Below the pieces are notes generated by a model that saw only the letters and a program-made list of their open reading frames with translations, was not told the origin of the DNA and searched no databases. This document shows positions 9,466 through 17,692 of a stretch of DNA of 33,317 nt, piece by piece (the stretch's first letter is position 1; each line of letters starts with the position of its first letter). The position numbers and the translations under genes were made by a program. The DNA is from a virus. The stretch lies in the IMG/VR virus record IMGVR_UViG_3300032291_004252, positions 1 through 33,317 of that record. One strand, given 5' to 3'.

Positions 9466-10416
9466 TTGGCTAAAAAGAAAATACCCTCTATAGTAAAAGA
9501 AGTTAGATTATACCCTCAAAGAGAAACCAACTACGCAGTTGAAAAAACAATCTCCTTTAGTCAGTTATCTATGTATTCTTCTTGTCCTCGTAAATGGGCA
9601 CTTCAATATAAAGAAGGACATTACACGAGTGAATCATCTATCCACATGACTTTTGGTACAGCACTGCATGAAGCTCTCCAACATTACCTTACAGTTATGT
9701 ATGAAGAAAGTGGTGCTGCTGCTGATAGAGTTGATATAGAATCATACTTTGAGGAACGTCTTCGGGAAACTTATTTGAAAGATTACAAATCAAACAAAAA
9801 CATCCATTTTAGCAACTCAGAAGAAATAGCTGAATTTTATGAAGATGGGATAGAAATACTAAAGTATTTAAAGAAGAAAAAAAACCGATATTTTAGTAAA
9901 AAAGGATGGTATTTAATAGGATGTGAAGTTCCAATTACTATTCATCCACATTATGAGTATAAAAATCTCATATATAAGGGATACCTAGATGTTGTTTTTT
10001 ACAATGAAACCACAAATAAGATTAAAATTTTAGATATTAAAACATCTACTAGAGGTTGGGATGAAAAAACTAAAAAAGATGAGGTAAAACAAACTCAACT
10101 TATTTTATATAAAAAATATTTTTCCAAACAATTTAACTTCCCAGAAGAAAATATTGATGTTGAATTTTTTATAGTTAAACGAAAAGTTAGAGAAAATTCT
10201 GATTTTCCTATTTCTCGAATTCAAGCTTATACTCCACCTAGTGGGAAAATTAAATTGAATAAAGCATCTCAATTAGTAGAAAATTTTATAACTAGTGTGT
10301 TTAATCCCGATAATTCCTATAAGGAAAAAACTTTTGAACCTAATCCTAGTAAATGGAATTGCAACTATTGCCCCTTTAATAACAATAAAGAACTTTGCAA
10401 TAAGGGCATACTTTAG
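9466..10416 (+). CDS. PD-(D/E)XK nuclease with Cas4/AddB-like Fe-S cysteines
   Basis: A 316-residue RecB/Cas4-type nuclease. Nuclease residues: His68 in the GTALHEAL helix, Glu154, Asp175 in GYLDVVFY, and the LDIKTS motif with Asp190 and Lys192, followed by QLILY (Gln211...Tyr215), the QxxxY element of the RecB family. One cysteine near the N-terminus (Cys40 in SSCPRKW) and three at the end (Cys299, Cys302, Cys311) match the spacing logic of the 4Fe-4S cluster in Cas4 and AddB. The start is TTG at 9466, in the context AAGTTTTG that mirrors the AAGTTATG seen at other genes; no better ATG is near. Family members cut single-stranded ends in recombination and repair. A role in phage recombination or host DNA degradation is inferred. 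Confidence 0.88.
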   Translation: MAKKKIPSIVKEVRLYPQRETNYAVEKTISFSQLSMYSSCPRKWALQYKEGHYTSESSIHMTFGTALHEALQHYLTVMYEESGAAADRVDIESYFEERLRETYLKDYKSNKNIHFSNSEEIAEFYEDGIEILKYLKKKKNRYFSKKGWYLIGCEVPITIHPHYEYKNLIYKGYLDVVFYNETTNKIKILDIKTSTRGWDEKTKKDEVKQTQLILYKKYFSKQFNFPEENIDVEFFIVKRKVRENSDFPISRIQAYTPPSGKIKLNKASQLVENFITSVFNPDNSYKEKTFEPNPSKWNCNYCPFNNNKELCNKGIL

Positions 10417-10460
10417 TATCTTTTTATATATTTATATATGATATTAAAATAATAAAAGCT
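10417..10460 (+). promoter_or_regulatory. AT-rich spacer, possible promoter for the RHH and sugar genes
   Basis: This 44-base gap is nearly all A and T, with TTTTTATATATTTATATATGATATTAAAATAATAAAAG. It is the only spacer between the clamp-loader genes and the sugar cluster with room for a promoter, and several TATA-like boxes occur, none clearly better than the others. I see no hairpin followed by a T-run. Confidence 0.25.
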
Positions 10461-10652
10461 ATGAGTAAAAAAGATATGACCCTAACTTCTGTAAAAGTAC
10501 AGAGTGAATTATTCGAAAATTTTAAAATTTCTTGTGTAAAATATAAATTTTCCTTACAAAAACTTGCCGATCGAGCAATTCATTTATATCTTACAGATGA
10601 TGATTTTCGTAAAAAAATCCATAACCACAACAGTCTAGAAATAGAAAAATAA
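10461..10652 (+). CDS. Ribbon-helix-helix family small DNA-binding protein
   Basis: A 63-residue basic protein with the Arc/MetJ-type layout: a short strand TLTSVKVQSELFENF, then two helices (FKISCVKYKF and LQKLADRAIHLYL), and a charged tail. Such dimers bind operator DNA through the paired strands. The gene sits alone between two AT-rich spacers, immediately before the sugar cluster, which makes it a reasonable candidate local regulator; no operator repeat is obvious. It could also be a conserved phage accessory protein without a role in transcription. Confidence 0.65.
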   Translation: MSKKDMTLTSVKVQSELFENFKISCVKYKFSLQKLADRAIHLYLTDDDFRKKIHNHNSLEIEK

Positions 10653-10669
10653 ACTAAATTTAAAGTTAC

Positions 10670-12109
10670 ATGAACACTAGTTTTGAATACCTTCCTAAAG
10701 ATCAAAGGAAGAAAATTTTATTAATTTGTGATGATATTAGAGTCCACTCAGGGATCGCAACTGTAGGACGAGAAATTGTTATCCATACATCACATCATTT
10801 TAATTGGGTTAACATTGGAGGAGCAGTTAAACACCCTGAAGAAGGTAAACGCTTAGATTTATCCCCTTCAACAAATGAGATAGCTAACATTCCTGATTCA
10901 TCTGTTACTTTATACCCAGTTTCAGGATATGGAAATGCAGATTTAGTTAGATACATGATTGAGAATGAAAAACCAGATGCAATTATGTTAATTACCGATC
11001 CACGTTATTTTGATTGGTTATTTATGATTGAAAATGAAATCCGTAAAAAAATTCCAATTGCTTATTTAAATATTTGGGATGATTATCCTGCGCCTCATTA
11101 TAATAAAGCGTTTTATGAAGCATGTGATTTGTTAATGGGTATTTCAAAACAAACCGTAAACATTAATAGATTAGTTTTAAAGGAAAAAGCGGATAAAAAA
11201 ATTCTTCGTTATGTACCTCATGGTTTAAATAATGAAATCTTTAAACCTTTAGATAAAAACGATTCTACTTTACTAGAATTTAAAAATAAACTCTTTTCAG
11301 GTAAAGAATATGAATTTGCTCTTTTATTTAATTCAAGAAATATTAGACGTAAGCAAATCCCAGATACAATGCTTGCTTATAGACATTTTATAGATCAATT
11401 ACCTATTGAACAAGCTAAAAAATGTGTATTAGTTTTACATACTGAAGTAGTAAATGAGCATGGTACTGATTTAGCAGCTGTACAGGAATTGTTACTTAAT
11501 GGAGATCAATATAATGTTGTCTTCTCCTCAGGTGGTATGATTCCAACTGAACAAATGAATTTACTATATAATAGTTGTGATGCTCAAATTCTTTTAACTT
11601 CAAATGAAGGATGGGGATTAAGTTTAACAGAAGCTATTTTATGTGGAAAACCAATTATTGCTAACGTAACAGGTGGTATGCAAGATCAAATGCGTTTCGA
11701 ATTTGAAGATGGAACATGGATTGATTTTGATGATGAATTCCCTTCCAATAACCGAGGCACAATCCGCAAACATGGTGAATGGGCATTTCCAGTTTATCCA
11801 ACCTCACGTTCTTTAGTAGGTTCTCCTCCAACACCTTACATTTGGGATGATAGATGTGAACCCGAAGATGCGGCTAAACAAATCTTAGAACTATATAACT
11901 TAGGAGACGAGGAACGTAGACGTTTAGGTAATATAGGAAGAGAATGGGCTATTGGAGAAGAAGCAGGATTTACTTCCAAACATCAAGCAAATAGAATTTT
12001 AAAAGCATTTACTGAATTATTTGAAACTTGGAAACCAAGAGAAAAATATGAATTAATTGATGTAAATGAAGTAGAAGATAGAGTTATAAATCATAAATTG
12101 TTATATTAA
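10670..12109 (+). CDS. Glycosyltransferase, GT-B fold, GT4-like
   Basis: A 479-residue glycosyltransferase. The C-terminal Rossmann half contains SNEGWGLSLTEAILCGKP at 311-328, with the E-x7-E pair Glu313 and Glu321 that binds the donor nucleotide-sugar in GT4 enzymes, and the following GGMQDQ segment. The N-terminal half has the glycine-bearing acceptor-side start ICDDIRVHSGIATVGRE at 19-35. It transfers a sugar from a nucleotide donor with retention of configuration; donor and acceptor are unknown. No membrane helix or signal peptide is visible, so it acts in the cytoplasm. It opens the sugar cluster and is followed one base later by a second GT4-like gene, so the two probably add successive residues. 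Confidence 0.88.
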   Translation: MNTSFEYLPKDQRKKILLICDDIRVHSGIATVGREIVIHTSHHFNWVNIGGAVKHPEEGKRLDLSPSTNEIANIPDSSVTLYPVSGYGNADLVRYMIENEKPDAIMLITDPRYFDWLFMIENEIRKKIPIAYLNIWDDYPAPHYNKAFYEACDLLMGISKQTVNINRLVLKEKADKKILRYVPHGLNNEIFKPLDKNDSTLLEFKNKLFSGKEYEFALLFNSRNIRRKQIPDTMLAYRHFIDQLPIEQAKKCVLVLHTEVVNEHGTDLAAVQELLLNGDQYNVVFSSGGMIPTEQMNLLYNSCDAQILLTSNEGWGLSLTEAILCGKPIIANVTGGMQDQMRFEFEDGTWIDFDDEFPSNNRGTIRKHGEWAFPVYPTSRSLVGSPPTPYIWDDRCEPEDAAKQILELYNLGDEERRRLGNIGREWAIGEEAGFTSKHQANRILKAFTELFETWKPREKYELIDVNEVEDRVINHKLLY

Positions 12110-12110
12110 A

Positions 12111-13409
12111 ATGAAACCATTATTTATTATTAGTTGTCCATTTGATACTTATAGTGGCTATGGAGCTCGCTCACGAGATTTAGTTAAAGCTATTATAAAA
12201 ACCGATAAATACGATGTTAGATTACTATCTCAGAGATGGGGAAATACACCTTTTGGATTCTGTAAAGATAACCCAGAATGGAATTTCCTATTAAATCACC
12301 AACTTCCAGGAAACCAAATTCCTAAACAACCTGAAATTTGGGCTCAAGTTACTGTCCCTAATGAATACCAACCAGTAGGAAAATTTAATATTGGCTTTAC
12401 AGCAGGTATTGAAACAACAGTTTGTCCTGCTGAATTTATTGAGGGATGTAATCGAATGGATTTGAATATTGTTTCTTCAGAACATGCTAAAAAAGTATTA
12501 AGAGAATCAAAATTTGAGAAAAGAAACAAAGAAACAAATAATCTAGAAGAATTAGTTGAACTTAAAAAACCAGTTGAAGTTCTATTTGAAGGAGCTGATA
12601 CAAATATATATAAAGTGATTGAAAAAAATCAAATAACAAATATCAACCTGGATTCTATTCAGGAAGAATTTGCCTATTTGTTTGTAGGTCACTGGATGCA
12701 AGGGGAAATGGGGGAAGACAGAAAGAATGTAGGTTTACTAGTAAAAGCATTCTACGAAACATTCAAAAATAAGACCAAAAAACCAGCATTAATTTTAAAG
12801 GCAACTCAAGTAGGAGCATCTTATGTTGATAGAGAAGAAATTCTTAAAAAACTTAAAGCTATTCGAAAAACAGTTAATTCTAAAAATTTACCTAAAGTTT
12901 ATTTACTTCATGGTGAGTTTAGTGATAGTGAAATTAACGAACTTTACAATCACCCTAAAGTTAAAGCAATGGTTAACCTAACCAAAGGTGAAGGATTTGG
13001 TCGTCCACTACTTGAATTTAGTTTATCTAAAAAACCAATCATCACATCAGCTTGGTCAGGACAAATGGATTTCCTTAACCCTGAATTCATATGTGGTTTA
13101 GGAGGTACATTAACTAATGTTCACCCAAGTGCGGCAAATCAATTTTTACTTGCTGATTCACAATGGTTTTCTCCTGATCACGGGCAGATTGGACATTTTT
13201 TAAGAGACGTTTTTGAAAATTATAAAAACTATACCGAAAAAGCAAAACGTCAAGCTTATAAAAGTAAAAGTGAATTTAATTGGGAACAAATGGCTGAATT
13301 GATAGATACTTATTTGGATAAATACGTACCTGAATTTCCTAAGGAAGTAAAATTAAAATTACCTTCACTTAAAAAAATCGAATTACCGAAATTAAAACCC
13401 GTAGAATAA
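12111..13409 (+). CDS. Second glycosyltransferase, GT-B fold, GT4-like
   Basis: A 432-residue protein with a GT4-type donor site: KGEGFGRPLLEFSLSKKP with Glu and Glu eight residues apart (EGFGRPLLE), and a glycine-bearing N-terminal segment PFDTYSGYGARSRDLV like that of the previous gene. The middle carries VLFEGADTNIY and VGHWMQGEMGEDRKNVGLLVKAF, the inter-domain region with the conserved RKN typical of GT4. The C-terminus is lysine- and proline-rich (LKLPSLKKIELPKLKPVE), which may anchor it to a membrane or another protein. It resembles the upstream enzyme only in the general fold, so it is not an obvious recent duplicate. The donor is unknown. Confidence 0.87.
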   Translation: MKPLFIISCPFDTYSGYGARSRDLVKAIIKTDKYDVRLLSQRWGNTPFGFCKDNPEWNFLLNHQLPGNQIPKQPEIWAQVTVPNEYQPVGKFNIGFTAGIETTVCPAEFIEGCNRMDLNIVSSEHAKKVLRESKFEKRNKETNNLEELVELKKPVEVLFEGADTNIYKVIEKNQITNINLDSIQEEFAYLFVGHWMQGEMGEDRKNVGLLVKAFYETFKNKTKKPALILKATQVGASYVDREEILKKLKAIRKTVNSKNLPKVYLLHGEFSDSEINELYNHPKVKAMVNLTKGEGFGRPLLEFSLSKKPIITSAWSGQMDFLNPEFICGLGGTLTNVHPSAANQFLLADSQWFSPDHGQIGHFLRDVFENYKNYTEKAKRQAYKSKSEFNWEQMAELIDTYLDKYVPEFPKEVKLKLPSLKKIELPKLKPVE

Positions 13410-13864
13410 TGGATAATTTAACTACTTGTTCCAAATGTGGATCAGATGCATGCTATGTTGATATAGTAAATCAAGACATAACAACTCAATTTTGTTATGG
13501 ATGCGGTTATCAAACTAATTCTTTAATGAAAGAAGATGAACCGTTTTATATAGAACAATTAGAAGTCCTTCCTGAACTTTATAGAGATTTACTTTATAAA
13601 GAGGAAAATGGATTAATATGGTTACCATCAATGGTAAACGTTCATGAAAAAGGAATGGTATTTGCTAACGGTCCCTCTAAAGAACAATGGGGTTGGGCAG
13701 CTGTAAAAGCAGTACCTGTTTTAGAGGAAGAAAAGGAAAAATATCCTATTCCTAATCGAAAAGGTGAATTTTATGAATGGAGAATGGATATGACTACGTT
13801 AAGAATGTTTCCTGAGCGTGAATACATGGATGCTCTTTCGTATATTGAAGTATTACCTGAATAA
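13409..13864 (+). CDS. Zinc-ribbon hypothetical protein
   Basis: This 151-residue protein opens with a zinc ribbon: CSKCGSDAC at 7-15 and FCYGCGY at 28-34, giving two CxxC pairs. The rest is a soluble domain rich in Glu, Trp and Tyr with no family that I know (IWLPSMVNVHEKGMVFANGP, then WGWAAVKAVPV). It overlaps the upstream glycosyltransferase by one base (TAATG) and lies 6 bases before a GT2 gene, so it is carried with the sugar genes, yet nothing suggests sugar chemistry. A conserved phage protein that escaped naming is the simplest reading. Confidence 0.6.
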   Translation: MDNLTTCSKCGSDACYVDIVNQDITTQFCYGCGYQTNSLMKEDEPFYIEQLEVLPELYRDLLYKEENGLIWLPSMVNVHEKGMVFANGPSKEQWGWAAVKAVPVLEEEKEKYPIPNRKGEFYEWRMDMTTLRMFPEREYMDALSYIEVLPE

Positions 13865-13870
13865 AATCCT

Positions 13871-14494
13871 ATGAAAATAAGTTATGCAATCACAGTATGT
13901 AATGAATTCAAAGAAATTCAGCGTTTAGTGCACTTTTTGCTTCGACACAAACGCATACAAGATAATATTGTGATTTTATTTGATGAAGCAAATGGTGACC
14001 TCGAAGTGGAGAATTTTCTCCGTACCCACTCTCAAAATGGAGAATTTCATTGGCATAAAGGAAAATTTGATCGTCATTTTGCCGACTGGAAAAACAAATT
14101 AACCAGTTTTTGTAATGGCGATTACATCTTTCAGATCGATGCTGATGAAATACCACATGAAAAATTAATAGAAGTAATACCATTTGTATTAGAGGAAAAT
14201 TTTGATTGTGATGTATTCTTAGTACCCCGAGTTAATACAGTAGACGGTTTAACTGATGAACACATTGCTAAATGGGGCTGGAATGTAAATGATCAAGGAT
14301 GGGTTAATTGGCCTGATAATCAATGGAGAATTTGGAAAAATAAACCTGAAATAAAATGGATTAACAAAGTACATGAACGGTTAGATGGTTTTAAATCATG
14401 GACTATTTTACCTGAAATGGAAGGATTTGCATTGTATCACCCTAAAACAATAAGTAAACAAGAAAAACAAAATCAGTTATACGACACAATTTAA
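13871..14494 (+). CDS. GT2-like glycosyltransferase (GT-A fold)
   Basis: A 207-residue protein with a GT-A start (MKISYAITVCNEFKEIQRLV), the nucleotide-binding region DNIVILFDEANGD, and a metal-binding DxD motif IDADE at 89-93 preceded by CNGDYIFQ. Near the end WINKVHERLDGF and YHPKTISKQEKQNQLYD resemble the acceptor side of small GT2-type enzymes. It is shorter than most GT2 proteins (about 250-330), having only the catalytic core and no membrane helices. Donor and acceptor are unknown. It starts 6 bases after the zinc-ribbon gene and ends 3 bases before the dehydrase gene. Confidence 0.82.
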   Translation: MKISYAITVCNEFKEIQRLVHFLLRHKRIQDNIVILFDEANGDLEVENFLRTHSQNGEFHWHKGKFDRHFADWKNKLTSFCNGDYIFQIDADEIPHEKLIEVIPFVLEENFDCDVFLVPRVNTVDGLTDEHIAKWGWNVNDQGWVNWPDNQWRIWKNKPEIKWINKVHERLDGFKSWTILPEMEGFALYHPKTISKQEKQNQLYDTI

Positions 14495-14497
14495 GTT

Positions 14498-15817
14498 ATG
14501 GAAGAAATTTTAAAAGCTGTTGAACAGTTTATTAAAGATAAAAAATCTAAAAAAGAATGGGTTGCAGGAAGAGATTTAGTACAATATGCCGGAGATTATT
14601 TTGATGAAAAAGAATATGTAGCGGCTGTTAAAACTTTATTAGGTGGTTGGTTAGTATTAAATCAAGAAGGTATTCGCTTTGAATCTCGTTTTCCTAAACG
14701 CTTGGGTAAAAAATTAGGTATTTTAACTAATAGTGGTTCAAGTGCTAATTTACTTATGATGGCTGCTTTAACCTCTAAACGAGGATTAAATCTACCTAAA
14801 GGAACCAAAGTATTAACTCCAATTGCCGGTTTTCCAACTACTATTAATCCAATTATCCAACTTGGGTTTACACCTGTATTTGTTGATATTGAATTAGAAT
14901 CCTTAAATTTAGACCTAGATCAGGTAGAACAAAAGTTAAAAGAAGATCCCGAAATTAAAGTAATTACATTTGCTCACGTGTTAGGTAATCCACCAAACAT
15001 GGATCGTTTAATGGAATTGGTTGAAAAATATAATTTAATTTTCCTGGAAGATTGTTGTGATGCTTTAGGTTCAACGTATAAAGGCCAAATGTTAGGTTCA
15101 TACGGCAAAATGGCTAGTTGTTCCTTCTATCCAGCACATCATATTACAATGGGTGAAGGTGGATTTGTAGCTTGTAATGATATGGAAACAGAACGTATCC
15201 TAAGAAGTCTTAGAGATTGGGGTCGTGGTTGTTATTGTGTAGGAAAACAAAATCAACTCGAATGTGGAATGTGTAATCAACGTTTTAACAACTGGCTTCC
15301 ATCACTTCCGGATGATGTATTTGATCATAAGTACGTTTATGAAGAAATTGGTTATAATTTAAAACCAATTGAAATGCAAGCCGCTATGGTGTTTATCCAA
15401 ATGCAAAAGCTAGAAGAAATTGGACAAATTAGACGTAAAAACCATAAATTGATTACTTCAATTTTCGAAAAATATAGTAAATACTTCATTTTGCCTAAAG
15501 CAACTGAACACTCCGACCCAGACTGGTTTGCAGTAGCATTAACAGTGAAAGATGAAGCTGGATTTACACGTGCTGATTTTTGTCAATTTTTAGAATCAAA
15601 TAAAATCCAAACACGTCCTTATTTTGCAGGTAATATCATGTTACAACCAGCATATGAAGGATTAATGGATGCTGAAGCTGTAATTAAAGATTTTCCTGTA
15701 GCAAGAAAAGTAACAACAGATACATTCTTTTTAGGTTGTAGCCCTGTAATTACAGAAGAGCAAATTGAATATATTGAAACAATTGTAGATAAATTTTTTA
15801 ACTCATTAACACTATGA
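14498..15817 (+). CDS. rfbH: RfbH-type [2Fe-2S], PMP-dependent nucleotide-sugar 3-dehydrase
   Basis: A 439-residue member of the DegT/DnrJ/EryC1 fold, matching the CDP-4-keto-6-deoxyglucose 3-dehydrase E1 (437 residues) in length and signature. SFYPAHHITMGEGG at 209-222 has His214 at the place of the PLP-binding lysine, so it should be a dehydrase and not an aminotransferase. The [2Fe-2S] cysteines are present: Cys187, Cys245, Cys247 and Cys256, with exactly 57 residues between the first two and one between the next two, as in E1 (C-X57-C-X1-C-X7-C; the last gap is one longer here). E1 normally works on CDP-sugars with reductase E3, but no E3, RfbF or RfbG is seen. Its neighbours make GDP-sugars, so a GDP-linked 3-deoxy sugar is an alternative. 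The start context is AAGTTATG. Confidence 0.88.
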   Translation: MEEILKAVEQFIKDKKSKKEWVAGRDLVQYAGDYFDEKEYVAAVKTLLGGWLVLNQEGIRFESRFPKRLGKKLGILTNSGSSANLLMMAALTSKRGLNLPKGTKVLTPIAGFPTTINPIIQLGFTPVFVDIELESLNLDLDQVEQKLKEDPEIKVITFAHVLGNPPNMDRLMELVEKYNLIFLEDCCDALGSTYKGQMLGSYGKMASCSFYPAHHITMGEGGFVACNDMETERILRSLRDWGRGCYCVGKQNQLECGMCNQRFNNWLPSLPDDVFDHKYVYEEIGYNLKPIEMQAAMVFIQMQKLEEIGQIRRKNHKLITSIFEKYSKYFILPKATEHSDPDWFAVALTVKDEAGFTRADFCQFLESNKIQTRPYFAGNIMLQPAYEGLMDAEAVIKDFPVARKVTTDTFFLGCSPVITEEQIEYIETIVDKFFNSLTL

Positions 15818-16713
15818 AATTATTAGTAACTGGAGGAAAAGGATTAGTTGGCTCCGAAACATCAGCTGATGTAAAAGTTGGAAGAGAATATAATTTAGTA
15901 AATTCTGCTGAATGTGACTTAATGTTTAAAGAACATAACCCAACTCATGTTATCCATTGTGCTGGAAAAGTAGGTGGAATTGGAGGTAACATGAATTATA
16001 AAGGAGAGTATTTCTATGATAATTTAATGATTAATACAAATGTTATAGAAGCTGCTCATAAAAATGGAGTAGAAAATTTAGTATGTTTCCTTTCTACATG
16101 TGTATTCCCAGATAATGTTGAATATCCATTAACAGAAAACAAAGTACATCTTGGAGAACCCCATAATTCTAATTATCCTTATGCATATGCTAAGAGAATG
16201 GCAGACATTCAGATTAGAGCATATAGAGAACAATATGGTATAAATTATACAACAGTTATTCCTTGCAACATATATGGGTCTAATGATAATTATTCGTTAC
16301 AACATGGACACGTTATGCCTATGTTAATACATAAATTATATTTAGCTCAACAAAACAATGAAGATTTTGTTGTTTGGGGATCAGGTGAGCCTTTAAGAGA
16401 ATTTATCTATTCTAAAGATGTAGCTAAATTAGCTGAATGGGCTGTTTCTAATTATAATGAATCTGAACCTATTATATTTAGTACATCTGAAGAAATAAAA
16501 ATTAAAGATCTTGTTGATATTTTAGTTCAAGAATTTAATTTTAAAGGTAAAGTTATATTTGATACAACTAAACCCGATGGACAACTTAGAAAACCATCTG
16601 ATAATAGTAAATTAAAATCTTACTTACCTAATTTTGAATTTACACCTATTGAAACAGGAATTAAAGAAACAGTAAATTGGTTTATTAATAATTATGAAAA
16701 TACAAGAAAGTAA
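15814..16713 (+). CDS. fcl: GDP-L-fucose synthase-like (or GDP-colitose synthase-like) SDR
   Basis: A 299-residue extended SDR: Rossmann GGKGLVG at 7-13, AGKVGGI at 50-56, LSTCVFP at 93-99 and the catalytic Tyr123-x3-Lys127. The signature of GDP-4-keto-6-deoxymannose epimerase/reductase is strong: HVMPMLIHK, WGSGEPLREFIY and DGQLRKPSDNSKL. It converts the Gmd product to GDP-L-fucose with NADPH; ColC, which makes GDP-L-colitose from the 3,6-dideoxy intermediate, is a close relative that cannot be told apart by eye. It is about 20 residues shorter than usual and has a shortened N-terminal region after the Rossmann loop. It overlaps the dehydrase by ATGA and gmd by 20 bases. Confidence 0.85.
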   Translation: MKLLVTGGKGLVGSETSADVKVGREYNLVNSAECDLMFKEHNPTHVIHCAGKVGGIGGNMNYKGEYFYDNLMINTNVIEAAHKNGVENLVCFLSTCVFPDNVEYPLTENKVHLGEPHNSNYPYAYAKRMADIQIRAYREQYGINYTTVIPCNIYGSNDNYSLQHGHVMPMLIHKLYLAQQNNEDFVVWGSGEPLREFIYSKDVAKLAEWAVSNYNESEPIIFSTSEEIKIKDLVDILVQEFNFKGKVIFDTTKPDGQLRKPSDNSKLKSYLPNFEFTPIETGIKETVNWFINNYENTRK

Positions 16714-17692
16714 AGTTGCACTTATTACTGGTATAAATGGACAAGACGGATCCTATTTAGCCGAGTTTTTATTAGAAAAAGGTTATCAAGTTTGGGGAAC
16801 AGTAAAACGAAATTCAGTATCAGAAACCCAATCATCAAGAATTGAACATTTAAGAGATAATAATCTTATTAATTTAGAATATGCGGATTTAACTGATATG
16901 GCTTCTTTGGTTAGAATTTTAAGTAAAGTTCAACCTCATGAAATCTATAATTTAGCAGCTCAATCCCATGTTCGGATCAGTTTTGATCAACCTATTTATA
17001 CAGCTAATGTTACTGGGGTTGGAACCCTAAATTTATTAGAAGCTGTTCGTATGGTTTCACCCCATTCTAAAGTTTATCAAGCATCATCATCAGAAATGTT
17101 TGGTAATTCAATTGATGAAGATGGTTACCAACGAGAAACAACTCCATTAAATCCTGTATCTCCATATGGATGTGCTAAAGTATTTTCATATAACATCTGT
17201 AGAAACTACAGAAATGCATATGGAATGAAAGTATGGAATGGAATTTTATTTAATCATGAATCTCCAAGACGAGGAACTAACTTTGTAACAAATAAAGTAG
17301 TAAAGGCAGCCGTTAGAATTAGTTTAGGTTTACAAGACAAACTCCATATTGGTAATTTAGATGCAACCAGGGATTGGGGTCATGCTAAAGACTATGTTTA
17401 TGCAATGTGGCTAATGTTACAAACCGATAAACCTGATGATTATGTTTGTGCAACTGGCGTTTCACATTCTGTTAGAGATCTTTGTAGTTATACTTTTAGT
17501 TCTCTAGGTTTAGATTACAGTAACCATATTATAGTAGATGAAAAACATTTCCGCCCTGAAGAATTAGAAAATTTAAAAGGTGATTCCTCAAAATTAAGAA
17601 AAGAATTAGATTGGAAACCGGAATATACTTTTGAATCTATGTTAGATGAAATGATTAAATATTGGTTAGAATACTATGAAGCTAAAAGTTAG
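16694..17692 (+). CDS. gmd: GDP-mannose 4,6-dehydratase
   Basis: A 332-residue extended SDR with all Gmd hallmarks: TGINGQDGSYLAEFLL from residue 12, YADLTD, NLAAQSHV, the ASSSEMFG segment at 130-137 with catalytic Ser/Glu, Tyr158-x3-Lys162, and LFNHESPRRGTNFVTNK, the GDP-mannose-binding stretch. RDWGHAKDYV and FRPEELENLKGD complete the match. It makes GDP-4-keto-6-deoxy-D-mannose, the shared precursor of GDP-fucose, GDP-colitose, GDP-rhamnose and GDP-perosamine. No mannose-1-phosphate guanylyltransferase is in the window, so GDP-mannose must come from the host or from genes elsewhere in the phage. It overlaps both neighbours; the start at 16694 keeps the canonical ITGINGQDG position. Confidence 0.95.
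   Translation: MKIQESKVALITGINGQDGSYLAEFLLEKGYQVWGTVKRNSVSETQSSRIEHLRDNNLINLEYADLTDMASLVRILSKVQPHEIYNLAAQSHVRISFDQPIYTANVTGVGTLNLLEAVRMVSPHSKVYQASSSEMFGNSIDEDGYQRETTPLNPVSPYGCAKVFSYNICRNYRNAYGMKVWNGILFNHESPRRGTNFVTNKVVKAAVRISLGLQDKLHIGNLDATRDWGHAKDYVYAMWLMLQTDKPDDYVCATGVSHSVRDLCSYTFSSLGLDYSNHIIVDEKHFRPEELENLKGDSSKLRKELDWKPEYTFESMLDEMIKYWLEYYEAKS

Noticed and set aside
14498-15817. Plain sugar aminotransferase of the DegT family
   Set aside because: The PLP-binding lysine is replaced by His and the four Fe-S cysteines of E1 are present, which points to a 3-dehydrase.
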